From: an uncultured Anaerobiospirillum sp.
GTDB lineage: Bacteria; Pseudomonadota; Gammaproteobacteria; Enterobacterales; Succinivibrionaceae
Direction: 5' to 3'
NCBI GenBank assembly: GCA_944389615.1
Contig: CALXNA010000002.1
Coordinates: 62,001 to 126,000, forward strand
DNA: 64,000 nt
The translations under genes and the position numbers were made by a program. Each line of letters opens with the position of its first letter. Position 1 is the stretch's first letter. A model generated the notes under the pieces. The model worked only from the letters and a program-made list of their open reading frames with translations, made no database searches and had not been told where the DNA came from. Shown here piece by piece: positions 15,601 to 25,505 of the stretch.

Positions 15601-16797
15601 ATGCTCAAGCGCAAACTCTGGTTTAAGTACGGTCTGCTCGGGGCATTGGCCTTAGCGCTCATCGGATATGGTATCTATCGCTTCACCTATGTCGAACCGC
15701 CGACTTATATGACGGCGGTGCCGATGGTGCGCGATATCAAGCAGCAAGTCTACGCCACCGGCACGATTGCAGGCAAGGTCGAAGTCGACGTCGGTGCCCA
15801 GGTGTCAGGCCAGATCCAAAAGCTCTATGTCGAGCGTGGTGACCGGGTCAAGCGCGGGGATCTGCTGTGCGAAATCGACCCGGAGATCCAAGAAAATGAC
15901 CTGCGCCGGGCCCAAGCTGAAGAGAAGCTGATTGCCGCGCAGATCGCCTCTAAGGAAGCCCAGATCAAGATGCTCAAGAGCGAGCACCTGCGCCAGCAGC
16001 GCCTGCTTAAGACTGACGCCACCTCATCGCAGGCCGCTGAGCAAGCCGCCGCTGAGTATGAGATGGCCTTGGCTGACCTCGATGCCTTAAAGGCCCAATA
16101 CGATCAGGCGGTAATCTCGGTCGACGACGCCACCACCAACTTAGGCTATACCCGTATCCTCGCGCCCATGGATGGCACGGTCTACGCCATTCCGGTAGAG
16201 GAAGGCCAAACGGTTAACGCCAACCAAACGACCCCGACTATCTTGAAGCTTGCGACCCTCGACACCATGACGGTGGAGGCGGAGATCTCCGAGGCCGACG
16301 TAGTCAAGGTGCAGCCGGGCATGCCGTGCCGCTTTACCATCATGGGCCTGCCTAATCGTTACTTTGAGGCGACCCTACGCTCGATCGACCCGGCCCCAGC
16401 CTCAGCTGAGAACACTACCTCGACCAGCTCTTCGTCTTCGACCTCCGAGGCGATCTACTACAACGCCTTGCTCGATGTCGACAATGCCGAAGGCATCCTG
16501 CGTATCGATATGACGGCTGAGGTCGAGATCACGATCGCTCAGGCGCAAGGGGTCAAGGCCATCCCGATCTCCGCGGTACAAAACGAAGGCACTGATGGCA
16601 CCGCCACGGTCTATCAGCTCTTAGGTGAGAGCATGGTCAATCCGATTACGGTGCAGCTCGGCATCCGCGATGACCAGTACGTGCAGGTGCTCAACGCCGA
16701 CTTCGACGACTCCAAGCCGCTCGTGATCGGCGATGACGTCGCAACGGCCGCTGCCGCTGCCGCCAACTCCAAGCGCCGTGGCCCACGCATGTTTTAG
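15601..16797 (+). CDS. macA: MacA-type periplasmic adaptor of a tripartite efflux pump
   Basis: A 398-residue membrane-fusion protein. One N-terminal membrane anchor (about residues 10-28) is followed by the lipoyl half-motif (GTIAGKVEVDVGAQVSGQI), a long helical hairpin (about 105-190), the second lipoyl half (RILAPMDGTVYAIPVEEG), then beta-barrel and membrane-proximal domains with a Ser/Thr-rich insert near 280-295. It links the MacB ABC protein to a TolC-like channel. Start at ATG 15601 with AAGGAGAGG; an in-frame ATG at 15568 lacks a ribosome site. Confidence 0.92.
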   Translation: MLKRKLWFKYGLLGALALALIGYGIYRFTYVEPPTYMTAVPMVRDIKQQVYATGTIAGKVEVDVGAQVSGQIQKLYVERGDRVKRGDLLCEIDPEIQENDLRRAQAEEKLIAAQIASKEAQIKMLKSEHLRQQRLLKTDATSSQAAEQAAAEYEMALADLDALKAQYDQAVISVDDATTNLGYTRILAPMDGTVYAIPVEEGQTVNANQTTPTILKLATLDTMTVEAEISEADVVKVQPGMPCRFTIMGLPNRYFEATLRSIDPAPASAENTTSTSSSSSTSEAIYYNALLDVDNAEGILRIDMTAEVEITIAQAQGVKAIPISAVQNEGTDGTATVYQLLGESMVNPITVQLGIRDDQYVQVLNADFDDSKPLVIGDDVATAAAAAANSKRRGPRMF

Positions 16798-16916
16798 TTA
16801 GCCCACGTCGGCCAAGGTAGGCCTACGCAGCACAAAGACCAACGCAGACAAAAGCCCACCATATGTCCACGCCCAACGGGGCGTGGGGCAGCTCATTGGT
16901 ACACCGAGAGGGGACT

Positions 16917-18926
16917 ATGCAGCACGAAGTTTTGTTAGAGCTCAAGGACGTGCGTCGCTCCTACAATTCAGGCGCCAGTGCCGTCGAGGTGTTGCATGGC
17001 ATCAACCTCACGGTGCGCCGCGGCGAGATGGTGGCCATCATTGGCCCGTCGGGCTCAGGTAAGTCGACGCTAATGAACATCATCGGCTGCCTTGATAACC
17101 CCAGCTCGGGCAGCTATCAAGTGATGGGGCAAGATACCTTGCACATGACCCCCGATGAGCTCGCCGCCCTGCGCCGTGACTTCTTTGGCTTCATCTTCCA
17201 GCGCTATCACCTCTTAGGGCATCTCTGCGCCCGGGAAAATGTCCAAGTCCCGGCGGTCTACGCGGGCGTGCGCAAGAGCAAGCGTGACCGGCGCGCCTGC
17301 GAGCTCTTGGCGCGCTTAGGGCTTGAAGAGCGCGTCGACTACCGTCCGGCGCAACTCTCGGGCGGTCAGCAGCAGCGTGTCTCGATTGCGCGTGCCCTGA
17401 TGAACGGTGGCCAAATCATCCTGGCCGACGAGCCGACCGGAGCCTTGGACACTAAGTCGGGCCAAGACGTGATGCGCACGCTCCAAGAGCTCAACGCCCA
17501 AGGCCATACCATCATCATCGTGACCCACGATCCGCGCATTGCCGCCTGTGCCCACCGCGTGATCGCAATTGAAGACGGCTATATCAAGTCCGACACCATC
17601 AACGACAAGGTCGCCGACCCGCTGGCTTTGCAAGATGAACATGCCGCTGCGGACAAGGTCTTGGCCGAAGACAAGGTCTTGTCCGAGCAGCCCGTGATCA
17701 ATAATCAATGGGCTAAGACGTGGAGCTCGCACCTTGACCGCTTCAAAGAAGCCTTTGTCATGGCCTACCGTGCTATGCTCTCCAATCGCATGCGCACCAT
17801 GCTCACGATGCTCGGCATCATTATCGGCATCATGGCGGTGGTCTCGGTCGTCGCACTGGCACGCGGCGCCTCCGAGCGCATCATCTCAAACATCGCCTCG
17901 ATGGGCACCAATACCATTACCGTCTACCCCGGCGAACGCATGGGTGATGTGCGCTCGGGCCGGGTGCGCTCGCTCACTGCGCGCGACCTTGTGGCGCTGC
18001 AAGGTCAGCCCTTTGCTGACTCGGTCTCAGCTTCGGTGCAGACCAGTGCGCTGCTGCGCCGCGGCGCCGAGGAGTCCAATGCCACGGTACAGGGCGTGTC
18101 CTTAGACCTGTTCCGGGTCTACGGCCTCTTGCTTAAGAGCGGACGCATCTTCAGCCAAGGCGAGCTCGACAGTAAAGCGCAGGTATGTGTTATCGACGAC
18201 AATACGGCGACCTTATTTTTCCCAACCGAAGATCCGCTGGGCAAAACCATTATCGTGGGCAATGTCGGCCTGCGCATCATTGGCGTCTTGGCGCCGAGCG
18301 ACTCCTTTGTCATCAGAGGCGAGCAGCCGACCATCTTCATGCCGTACACCGCGGTGATGACGCGCCTTTTGAACCAAAACTACTTAAGCTCGATTGTGCT
18401 GCGTATCAAGGACGGCTTCTCGACCCCGGTCGCAGAGAGCTCGATCAAGCATATCCTGCTCAGCCGCCACGGCCGTGAGGACTTCTTCTTACAGTCCTCG
18501 GACACCATCATGAAGTCAATCGAGGAGGCCACTATGACCTTTACCTTGATGATTTCGGCGATCGCGGTGATCTCCTTAGTTGTCGGCGGCATCGGCGTCA
18601 TGAATATCATGCTGGTATCGGTGACCGAGCGCACGCGTGAGATCGGCATTCGCATGGCGGTGGGCGCGCGCCAGAGCGACATTCTGTCGCAGTTTTTGAT
18701 CGAGGCGGTCATGGTCTGCATGTTAGGCGGTCTGATGGGCGTGCTCTTTTCCTACCTTGTTGGCCAGCTCATCATGCACTTTTGGCCGAGCATCGTCCTA
18801 TCCTACTCGGTGGACTCGATTATCGCCGCGGTCTTGACCTCCTCGGCCATCGGCATCGCCTTCGGCTTCATGCCGGCGCGCTCGGCCTCGCGCCTCAACC
18901 CGATCGAGGCCCTCTCGCGCGAGTAG
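16917..18926 (+). CDS. macB: MacB-type ABC transporter (ATPase-permease)
   Basis: A 669-residue fusion of an N-terminal ATPase and a four-helix permease. Walker A is GPSGSGKS (43-50), the signature is LSGGQQQR (147-154) and Walker B is ILADEP (168-173). A charged linker around 240-270 (DKVLAEDKVLSEQ) precedes the first membrane helix (about 295), then a large periplasmic domain and three C-terminal helices (the last near residue 640). MacAB pumps export macrolides, peptides or lipopeptides through an outer-membrane channel. Start at ATG 16917 with GAGGGGA upstream; the 119-bp gap from macA has no terminator. Confidence 0.93.
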   Translation: MQHEVLLELKDVRRSYNSGASAVEVLHGINLTVRRGEMVAIIGPSGSGKSTLMNIIGCLDNPSSGSYQVMGQDTLHMTPDELAALRRDFFGFIFQRYHLLGHLCARENVQVPAVYAGVRKSKRDRRACELLARLGLEERVDYRPAQLSGGQQQRVSIARALMNGGQIILADEPTGALDTKSGQDVMRTLQELNAQGHTIIIVTHDPRIAACAHRVIAIEDGYIKSDTINDKVADPLALQDEHAAADKVLAEDKVLSEQPVINNQWAKTWSSHLDRFKEAFVMAYRAMLSNRMRTMLTMLGIIIGIMAVVSVVALARGASERIISNIASMGTNTITVYPGERMGDVRSGRVRSLTARDLVALQGQPFADSVSASVQTSALLRRGAEESNATVQGVSLDLFRVYGLLLKSGRIFSQGELDSKAQVCVIDDNTATLFFPTEDPLGKTIIVGNVGLRIIGVLAPSDSFVIRGEQPTIFMPYTAVMTRLLNQNYLSSIVLRIKDGFSTPVAESSIKHILLSRHGREDFFLQSSDTIMKSIEEATMTFTLMISAIAVISLVVGGIGVMNIMLVSVTERTREIGIRMAVGARQSDILSQFLIEAVMVCMLGGLMGVLFSYLVGQLIMHFWPSIVLSYSVDSIIAAVLTSSAIGIAFGFMPARSASRLNPIEALSRE

Positions 18927-19202
18927 CAGCCGCCCCCGCGCCAGCTCGCAGGCCCGCGTCACGGGCCGCGGCTCGGCGCCACTCCCCGGCACGCGCCACG
19001 TGCAACCCGCCTGCGGCGTAGGCCGCGGCCCGGCGCCTTCGGCCCGCCCCACCGGCAAGTCGGTGCCGGTGGCGACGGCGCACCGAATTTTGCATAATAG
19101 GCGCTGCATGGCACGGGCGCTGTGCCGCTGGTGCTGCACCGTGGATGTTGTGCCACTGGTGTTGCGCCACTGGTGTTAACTTTTGGTTGGGGGTGTGCTC
19201 TG

Positions 19203-20489
19203 ATGCAACAGGGAAGCAAGGAAGCTCTAGAGGCTAAGCTGCAAGAAGATGAGCTCTTAAAGCTCTTTATTGACTTGATCGCTTTTGATACGCGGGCCGA
19301 TTTTACCAGCCAAGACAAGCCTTCTAGCATCGGGCAGCTGCGCCTTGGCGCCTATCTGCTCAATCGCTTAGCTGACCTGAAGTTAAAGCCGGTGCAGACC
19401 AAGGAAGGCGTCATCATCACCAAGATTGCCGCGAGCAAGGGCTATGAGGAAAGCGAGAAGCTCTGCCTTTTAGCGCACCTCGATACCGCCCCAGATGCCT
19501 CGGGCGCCGACATTAAGGCCCGTCTGGTTAGCAACTACCAAGGCGAAGGCATTGAGCTTGAGAATGGCGCGGTGATCGACCATGAGCTCTCGCCAGAGCT
19601 CAGCAACCACTTGGGTGAGGACATCGTCGTCACCGACGGCACCACCTTATTGGGCGGCGATGACAAGGCCGGTATTGCGGTGCTGATGCACCTCGTGCAG
19701 GGCTTAGTCGATGACAGCATCGTGCACGGCCCGGTCACCATTGTCTTTAGCGTCGACGAGGAGATCGGCCGCTCGACCAAGTACCTCGATCTTGAGGTCT
19801 TGGACAGCGACTTTGCCGTCACCATCGACGGCTGCGAGCGCGGCGAGCTCGATGTGGCGACCTTTAACGCCGAAGGGGCCAAGATCATCTTCAAGGGCAA
19901 GGTAGTACATACCGCGGTGGCCTACCATAAGCTCAAGAACGCCCTCAAGATGATGGCTGACTTCATCAAGCTGCTCCCAGAGGATGAGGCGCCCGAGACC
20001 ACGCGTGACGAGCAGGGCTTCTACCACGTGCACGATGCCATGGGCAATGTCGAACATGCCGAGCTCATGATGATCTTGCGCGACTTCGAGCAAGAGGGCT
20101 TAGCCCAGCGCCACCGTAAGGTCGAGGACATGGTCGATGCCATCAACTTGAAGTATGGCGCCAACTCGTGCGAGGCGATCTTCGTTAAGCAGTACGAGAA
20201 CATGGGCCTCGTCTTAGCCGAACGCCCGACCATCGTCAACTACTGCCGCGCGGCCTTTGAACGCGCGGGCATTCCGCTGATTGAAAAGAAGGTACGTGGC
20301 GGCACTGATGGCTCGAACTTAAGCTGTCGCGGCCTACCGTGCCCGAATATCTTCGCCGGGCCCCTCAACTGCCATGGCATCTACGAGTGCCTGCCGGTAC
20401 CATCGCTGCACGCCTCCTACGAGGTCACCAAGGCCTTAGTGGAATTGGTGGCTTTAGGCCCGAAGATCTCGACCAAAAACGACGACTAA
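19203..20489 (+). CDS. pepT: Peptidase T-like M20 tripeptidase
   Basis: A 428-residue cytosolic zinc peptidase that removes N-terminal residues from tripeptides. The two-metal site is intact: LAHLDTAPD, LGGDDKAG, SVDEEIG, TIDGCE and the late NCHGIYE. The dimerisation-domain motif usually HPGTAK is replaced by VVHTAVAYHKLKNAL, so the substrate loop differs from E. coli PepT and this may be a diverged subfamily. RGGTDGSNLS is conserved. Start chosen at ATG 19203 after GGGGGTG; the frame extends to 19122 through GC-rich, non-family sequence. It is one base from the next gene. Confidence 0.85.
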   Translation: MQQGSKEALEAKLQEDELLKLFIDLIAFDTRADFTSQDKPSSIGQLRLGAYLLNRLADLKLKPVQTKEGVIITKIAASKGYEESEKLCLLAHLDTAPDASGADIKARLVSNYQGEGIELENGAVIDHELSPELSNHLGEDIVVTDGTTLLGGDDKAGIAVLMHLVQGLVDDSIVHGPVTIVFSVDEEIGRSTKYLDLEVLDSDFAVTIDGCERGELDVATFNAEGAKIIFKGKVVHTAVAYHKLKNALKMMADFIKLLPEDEAPETTRDEQGFYHVHDAMGNVEHAELMMILRDFEQEGLAQRHRKVEDMVDAINLKYGANSCEAIFVKQYENMGLVLAERPTIVNYCRAAFERAGIPLIEKKVRGGTDGSNLSCRGLPCPNIFAGPLNCHGIYECLPVPSLHASYEVTKALVELVALGPKISTKNDD

Positions 20490-20490
20490 T

Positions 20491-21486
20491 ATGGCCCAAA
20501 TCTTAGTTACCGGCGCCCACGGTCAAGTGGGCCGCGAGGTGGAGCTGGCCTTACTGCAAGCAGGCCACCGCGTCGTCGCGGCGCCTCATAGCGCCTTGGA
20601 CATCACCAAGCCTGACCATGTCCTAAGTGCTGTCTTAGACAGCAAGGTCGACGCGGTGATCAATGCCGCCGCCTATGCCAATGTGGAAAAGGCTGAAGAT
20701 GAGAGCTCGCTCGCCTACAGCGCCAACGCCTTAGGCCCGCGCAACCTCGCGCGCGCCTGCGCCCAAGCAGGCATCCCGCTCATCCACGTCTCGACCGACT
20801 ACGTCTTCTCCGATCGCAAGCACGCCCCGCACCAAGAAGATGATCCAACTCATGCCGAGTGCATCTACGGTAAGAGCAAGCTTGACGGCGAGAACATGAT
20901 CATGGCCGCAGGCTGCAAGTACCTCATCGTGCGCACCTCATGGCTTTTTGGGCGCTTTGGCCGCAACTTCGTCAAGATCATGCTGACCATGGCCCAAGAG
21001 CGTAGGGAGCTTGCCGTCGTCAACGACCAGCTCGGCAATCCCACCCCGGTGCGGCCCTTGGCCGAGGCCTTGGTCAAGATGACCGAGTGCGTCTTAGACC
21101 CGGACTTTAGTGCATGGGGTATCTACCACTACTGCGGCTATCAGCCCACTTCGTGGGACGAGTTTGCCCGCGCGGTTTTTGCAGAGGCCCAGCGGATGGA
21201 GGTGCTACCCCACGAGGTCAACGTGCTCTCCATTAGCAGCAGCGACTTCAAGAGCAAGGCCAAGCGCCCGCAGGACTCGCGCCTTGATTGCACCAAGATC
21301 CAAGAGGTCTTTGGTCTGACTATCCCGTATTGGCCAGACTACCTCGGCGAGGTCATCACCGCCTACGTGCGCGAGCGCCAAGGCCTGCCCCCGGTCACTG
21401 ACTACGACCCGATTGACCTCAGCGCCGCCACAACCCCAGAGCAAGTCCTCGTCTCCAACGCCCCCGGCCCCGCCCGCCTGAGCTAA
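20491..21486 (+). CDS. dTDP-4-dehydrorhamnose reductase-like (RmlD) protein
   Basis: A 331-residue extended short-chain dehydrogenase. The NADP loop is TGAHGQVG (residues 7-14); the catalytic Tyr/Lys pair is in YGKSKLDGE, and STDYVFS and RTSWLFG are typical of RmlD/RfbD. The last 40 residues are a Pro/Ala-rich extension. It starts one base after the pepT stop with no ribosome site of its own, so coupled translation is likely. No other rml or O-antigen genes are nearby, so the sugar nucleotide it serves cannot be told from context. Confidence 0.8.
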   Translation: MAQILVTGAHGQVGREVELALLQAGHRVVAAPHSALDITKPDHVLSAVLDSKVDAVINAAAYANVEKAEDESSLAYSANALGPRNLARACAQAGIPLIHVSTDYVFSDRKHAPHQEDDPTHAECIYGKSKLDGENMIMAAGCKYLIVRTSWLFGRFGRNFVKIMLTMAQERRELAVVNDQLGNPTPVRPLAEALVKMTECVLDPDFSAWGIYHYCGYQPTSWDEFARAVFAEAQRMEVLPHEVNVLSISSSDFKSKAKRPQDSRLDCTKIQEVFGLTIPYWPDYLGEVITAYVRERQGLPPVTDYDPIDLSAATTPEQVLVSNAPGPARLS

Positions 21487-21880
21487 GCCCGAAAGGCCCT
21501 GCGCCCTCACAAGCCTACGAATCTGGTGAGGGAGTGTAGACCATGGCGTAAAGCCCGGGGCGGGCGCAAGCTTGCAGCTTTGGGTAGACGTTGAGCTTGG
21601 CCCGGACGGCCCTCAGCCTTTACAAGCCCACTGAGCTGGTGAGGGAGCGGAGGCACCGGAATGAGGCCATACGACGGAGCTGTAGTCTTGAAGCTGCGGA
21701 CGGACGTTGGGGATAAGCGCGAAAAGCCCTGCGCTCTCACAAGCCTACAAAGCTGGTGAGGGAGCTAAGGCTCCGGCTTAAAGCCAAGGGCAGGCGCAAG
21801 CTTGCATCAGAGGGCGAACGTGGGATTGAGCCCGGACGGCCCTTCACCTTCACAAACCTGCTGAGCTGGAGAGGGAGCGG
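21487..21880. repeat. Four-copy alternating 113/117-bp repeat array
   Basis: Related blocks start at 21487, 21600, 21717 and 21830 (steps 113, 117, 113), so a 230-bp unit is duplicated, itself made of two related halves. Copies 1 and 3 share CTCACAAGCCTAC; copies 2 and 4 share GCCCGGACGGCC. In copies 1 and 3 CTCAC and GTGAG pair as a hairpin, perfect in copy 1 (CCCTCAC/GTGAGGG). The spacer half also repeats GGCGCAAGCTTGCA. No transposase or known REP/ERIC family is recognised. Confidence 0.85.
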
Positions 21881-21981
21881 CGACTGTGGTGCAAGCCGGG
21901 CCGGGAGTAGGGGCGCAGCTAAGCTCCGGCTAAGCGCCTGTGGCGATAATGAGGTAAAGCCTAAGAGCATGGAGGTGAGAT

Positions 21982-23769
21982 ATGGTGGAGCTTGATAAGT
22001 ACAAGGGACTAAGCCGTACCCTGTTGGGCTTAAGCTGCTTTTTGCTCACTTCCTGCGGCATCAACGAAACCGAGTATGAGTCGCGCTTGAGCGCGCAGGC
22101 TCCGACAGGCTATGGGCGCCTTGTCAACAAGGAGTCAAGCTTGGTGGAGGTGCAAGGCACACCGATTGCGCCCACTGAGGTGTTGGTGCCGCTCACCCCA
22201 AGCTTCATGGGCAATATGCCGATGGCCTTAGGGCCTAATCAGCAGAGCTCGGTAGATGCCTTGGGCGGGCTCATTCCTGAGTTTTACCAGAGCTATAACG
22301 ACCCGAAGCTCTCGTCCTTGGTGGAGCGGGCGCTGGCTTACAACTACGACCTGACCAGTGCCTATCTCACCTTAAAGCAAGCGCAGCTGGAGCTCGGCTT
22401 AGCGCAGGCCAATATGCACCCGACGGTGAGCGCTTCGCTCAACTCGAGCGTGAGCCGCGACCTCGAGCGCGACAATGGCTCCAATCGCTCGGCGAGCAGC
22501 AACCTCGGTATCTCCTATGAGCTGGATCTTTTTGGGCGTCTTGCAGCCAATGAGCGCGCAAGCTTTGAGTCGTTTAAGGCCACCGCCTACGATTACAAGG
22601 CGATGCGCCTGACTATCATCCAGCGCACCTGCGAGTACTACTGGAACTACGCCTACGCCCAAGAAGCCCTGCAGCTGGCTCAAGAGCAGCTTAAGGCTTC
22701 GCAACAGCGCCTCAACCTCGTCAAGGTCAAACGTGATAGCGGCGCGGCCGATGGTCTTGAGTATGACCAGGCCTTGGTCAACCACCGTGGCGTCGAGCAA
22801 ACGGTCTATCAGCGTGCCTATGAGCTCACCGCGGCACGCAATGCCCTCAACACCTTACTGGGCTGGTACAGCGACCAAGATGTCGGGGCCGACATCACGA
22901 CCTTGGCCTTAGAGCACACCACCTGCCCGCAGATTGCGGTGCCGTTGCCTGCGACCTTACTGAGCCAGCGCCCAGATTTGATGGCCTACGAGGCCCGTGT
23001 CCGTGCCGCTTTTGCCCGCGTCGATGAGGCCAACGCCAACTTCTACCCGACCTTTAGCCTCAATGCCGCAGTCGGCGGTGGCGCCTCTGAGAGCTTGGTC
23101 AAGTTCCTCACTGACCCAATCGGCAGCCTCGGCGCGGCCATCACCTTCCCCTTCTTCAACTACAACGAGCTCTCCTTGCAAAAGGAAAGCGCCTTGGTTG
23201 AGCGCGATCGCGCCAAGCTCGACTTCGTCAACGGCTTCATCACTGCGGTGCAAGAAGTCTCTGACGCCCTTAACGACTTGAGCTATCAAGAGCAGCTGCA
23301 GCTGAGCACCCAAGACGAGTATCAGCTCACGGCCGCTAACCTCAAGCGCTACGAAGAGCGCTATCGCTACGGCTCAGCCAGCCTCACCGAGGTCTTGGAC
23401 GCCTCCGACGCCTTGCGCTCAGCGCAAAACAAGCTCTTAAGCAGCAAGCGCGACCTGCTCAACGCCGCCATGACCCTGATGATCGCCTTGGGCGGCGACA
23501 GCTTCACCGACCCAGCACTCACGCCAGCTCAAGCACCAGCCTCAGTGCCGTCCAGCAACTCCGATCCCGCGAGCCACGCGGTGGTCGCCAGCACGGTCGG
23601 CACCCCAGAGTCTAATCCCCGCGCAGAAGCGGGGGCGCTGGCGCCCGATGCCCAGCCAGTAGCCGCTGAGCCTGCACCTGCGCCTGCGGCGATCTCAGCC
23701 TATGACCCACAGGTGATCTTGGAGCAGGCCACGCAGCGCACTCAGCTTGCGGGCTTAGCCGAGGTCTAA
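21982..23769 (+). CDS. Outer-membrane efflux lipoprotein (TolC/NodT/OprM type)
   Basis: A 595-residue outer-membrane channel subunit. The signal peptide ends in the lipobox LLTSC (lipid Cys25). Two OEP-type repeats of long helices and strands follow (about 105-300 and 330-505), with LSQRPDL between them, the NodT-subfamily hallmark. The last 90 residues are an unusual Ala/Pro/Ser-rich extension. Start supported by GGAGG. It most likely completes the MacAB pump coded 3 kb upstream, although pepT, rfbD-like and a repeat array intervene. Confidence 0.9.
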   Translation: MVELDKYKGLSRTLLGLSCFLLTSCGINETEYESRLSAQAPTGYGRLVNKESSLVEVQGTPIAPTEVLVPLTPSFMGNMPMALGPNQQSSVDALGGLIPEFYQSYNDPKLSSLVERALAYNYDLTSAYLTLKQAQLELGLAQANMHPTVSASLNSSVSRDLERDNGSNRSASSNLGISYELDLFGRLAANERASFESFKATAYDYKAMRLTIIQRTCEYYWNYAYAQEALQLAQEQLKASQQRLNLVKVKRDSGAADGLEYDQALVNHRGVEQTVYQRAYELTAARNALNTLLGWYSDQDVGADITTLALEHTTCPQIAVPLPATLLSQRPDLMAYEARVRAAFARVDEANANFYPTFSLNAAVGGGASESLVKFLTDPIGSLGAAITFPFFNYNELSLQKESALVERDRAKLDFVNGFITAVQEVSDALNDLSYQEQLQLSTQDEYQLTAANLKRYEERYRYGSASLTEVLDASDALRSAQNKLLSSKRDLLNAAMTLMIALGGDSFTDPALTPAQAPASVPSSNSDPASHAVVASTVGTPESNPRAEAGALAPDAQPVAAEPAPAPAAISAYDPQVILEQATQRTQLAGLAEV

Positions 23770-24192
23770 GCGTGGATATGGCCTGCGCGACGGCCGTGTA
23801 CTGTGCGCAAACGCTCACGCAGGCAAGCTGTGAGGGGCGTCAAAAAAATTTTTGCTTCGAGCAGTGAACTTTAGCTGTGCGGCTTGGACAAGCGCTTCTT
23901 GCCCGTCGGGTGGGCCTTAGGAGGCCCAGCCGCGGGCAATTGTCATACAAGTTGGCCGAGGATCGCATTGGGCCAGTGCAAAAAATTTTTACTCGCCATG
24001 GGAACTTTTGAAAGCCTGTATTGAAGCCAGTCTCCGGGCCTTTCCTAGCTCCAACCTAGCGCCCTTTGCGCTGCCTTAGAATGATCATCCCTGTAAATAG
24101 CGAGCAAAGGTGATACACTTAGTCCTGCAAACAAACCACAGAACCGTTTGCGCTCTCTTTTGTAAAAAAGAATTTTGGGATAGATAAACATT
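23770..24192 (+). promoter_or_regulatory. Upstream region of the porin gene
   Basis: A 423-bp geneless region. A long imperfect hairpin (23899-23939: outer stem TTGCCCG/CGGGCAA, inner TGGGCCT-tagg-AGGCCCA) may end the efflux transcript. Two A/T tracts, AAAAAAATTTTT (23842-23853) and AAAAAATTTTT (23980-23990), may bend the DNA. An extended -10, TGA-TACACT (24111-24119), gives a leader of about 65 nt; its -35 is weak. Confidence 0.5.
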
Positions 24193-25470
24193 ATGAAGAA
24201 GTCTTTATTAGCTTTAGCTGTTGCTGCTTTAGCTGCTACTTCCTTCGCTTCGACCGCTTCTGCTACCACCGTCTACGACAAGGATGGCACCTCTTTAGCC
24301 GTCTATGGCCGTGTTCAGGCTGTTTACTACAGCGACAAGACCGGCAGCGGCACCAAGGCTGATAACGGTGAGGTTGAGGAAGGCTCTATCAACGCTTCCG
24401 GCCGTCTCGGCTTTGACCTCCGCTCGCAAATCAACCCATACGTTGCTGGCTTCGCTAAGGCTGAGTTTGAAATGGCCAACGGCAACAACGTAAATGACGA
24501 AACTGATAGTTTCGATGCTCGTTACTTATGGGTTGGCTTTGATTTCGGTCAATTCGGTCAGGTCAAGGTAGGTAAGTTCGAGGAAGCCATCAAGTACGCC
24601 ATCTCCCAGACCGATATCTTTGATGACTGGGGCTGCACTGGCTTAAGCGGCAACGACGACCGTCGTGAGGGCGTAGTTCAGTACCAATGGAACGGCTATG
24701 GCGTTGACGTCATCGCTTCCTACGCTTTTGCTAAGAACAATGAGCACTTAGACGGTGCTTACTGGACTGGTAGCCACTATAATGATGCTCATGGCGATTG
24801 GGTCGGCGGTGATGCAGAAAACGTTGACATCGACTACAGCTACTCCCTCGCCTTAGGTTACACCTCCCCAGACGTTCTGTTTGGACCAATCGCTGTTCGC
24901 GTCGGCTACTTAGGCGGTGAGTTCGCTGACCCAGCTGATCACAGCAACAACGTAATCTACGAGAACGCTACCTCTTGGAATCCAAATGGCACTCCTGCCA
25001 CCATCGATGGTGGTATCGGCTACGACAGCTATGACCAGTTCGCTATTGGCCTGTCGTGGGGTTCGTTAAACATCGGCCCTTACATCGCTGCTGTTTATCA
25101 ACAACGTACCTTCGACTTAATCAACGATCTGCCAGCTTCTCATGATGATGCAGATGTTGACGAGGCCAAGGTTACCGGCTACGAGTTCGCTGTAGGCTAC
25201 AACTTCGGTAACGGCTTATTAGTCCGTGCTGGTTACAACCACCAGAAGTACGAGTTCGGCGATGATGAGGCTGAGGGTTCGGTAATCCCAGTTTACGTCA
25301 ACTACAACTTCAACCCACAAGTTCAGGTTTGGGCTGAGGCTCGCTTCGACGCCGGTTCCGATGATGACGACGAGACCGTTGTTGATGGCAAGAACTTCTA
25401 CGATATCACCAACGGTGGCTACAACTCCGCTGAGAACGTATTCTCCGCCGGTGTTCGTTACAACTTCTAG
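24193..25470 (+). CDS. Gram-negative general porin
   Basis: A 425-residue outer-membrane beta-barrel. The signal peptide MKKSLLALAVAALAATSFAS ends near residue 24 (ASA before TTV). The mature start, YDKDGTSLAVYGRVQAVYY, is typical of OmpC/OmpF-like trimeric porins, and the chain ends in VRYNF with the terminal Phe needed for barrel assembly. Alternating strands run throughout, with acidic loops (DDDDE near 400). Codon use is more biased (many GCT, GGT, GAC) than in neighbours, which indicates high expression. Confidence 0.93.
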   Translation: MKKSLLALAVAALAATSFASTASATTVYDKDGTSLAVYGRVQAVYYSDKTGSGTKADNGEVEEGSINASGRLGFDLRSQINPYVAGFAKAEFEMANGNNVNDETDSFDARYLWVGFDFGQFGQVKVGKFEEAIKYAISQTDIFDDWGCTGLSGNDDRREGVVQYQWNGYGVDVIASYAFAKNNEHLDGAYWTGSHYNDAHGDWVGGDAENVDIDYSYSLALGYTSPDVLFGPIAVRVGYLGGEFADPADHSNNVIYENATSWNPNGTPATIDGGIGYDSYDQFAIGLSWGSLNIGPYIAAVYQQRTFDLINDLPASHDDADVDEAKVTGYEFAVGYNFGNGLLVRAGYNHQKYEFGDDEAEGSVIPVYVNYNFNPQVQVWAEARFDAGSDDDDETVVDGKNFYDITNGGYNSAENVFSAGVRYNF

Positions 25471-25481
25471 TTACATGAGTG

Positions 25482-25505
25482 CAGCCTAGCCTTCGGCTGA
25501 GGCTG
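25482..25505 (+). terminator. Stem-loop after the porin gene
   Basis: CAGCCT (25482-25487) pairs with AGGCTG (25500-25505) around an inner AGCC/GGCT with a TTC-rich loop. No T run follows. It is a likely 3' end or stability element for the porin mRNA. Confidence 0.5.

Noticed and set aside
24044..24056. CCTAGCTCCAACC shared with 34396-34408, both upstream of outer-membrane protein genes
   Set aside because: A 13-bp match can arise by chance in 64 kb; distances to the genes differ (about 150 and 425 bp) and there is no symmetry.
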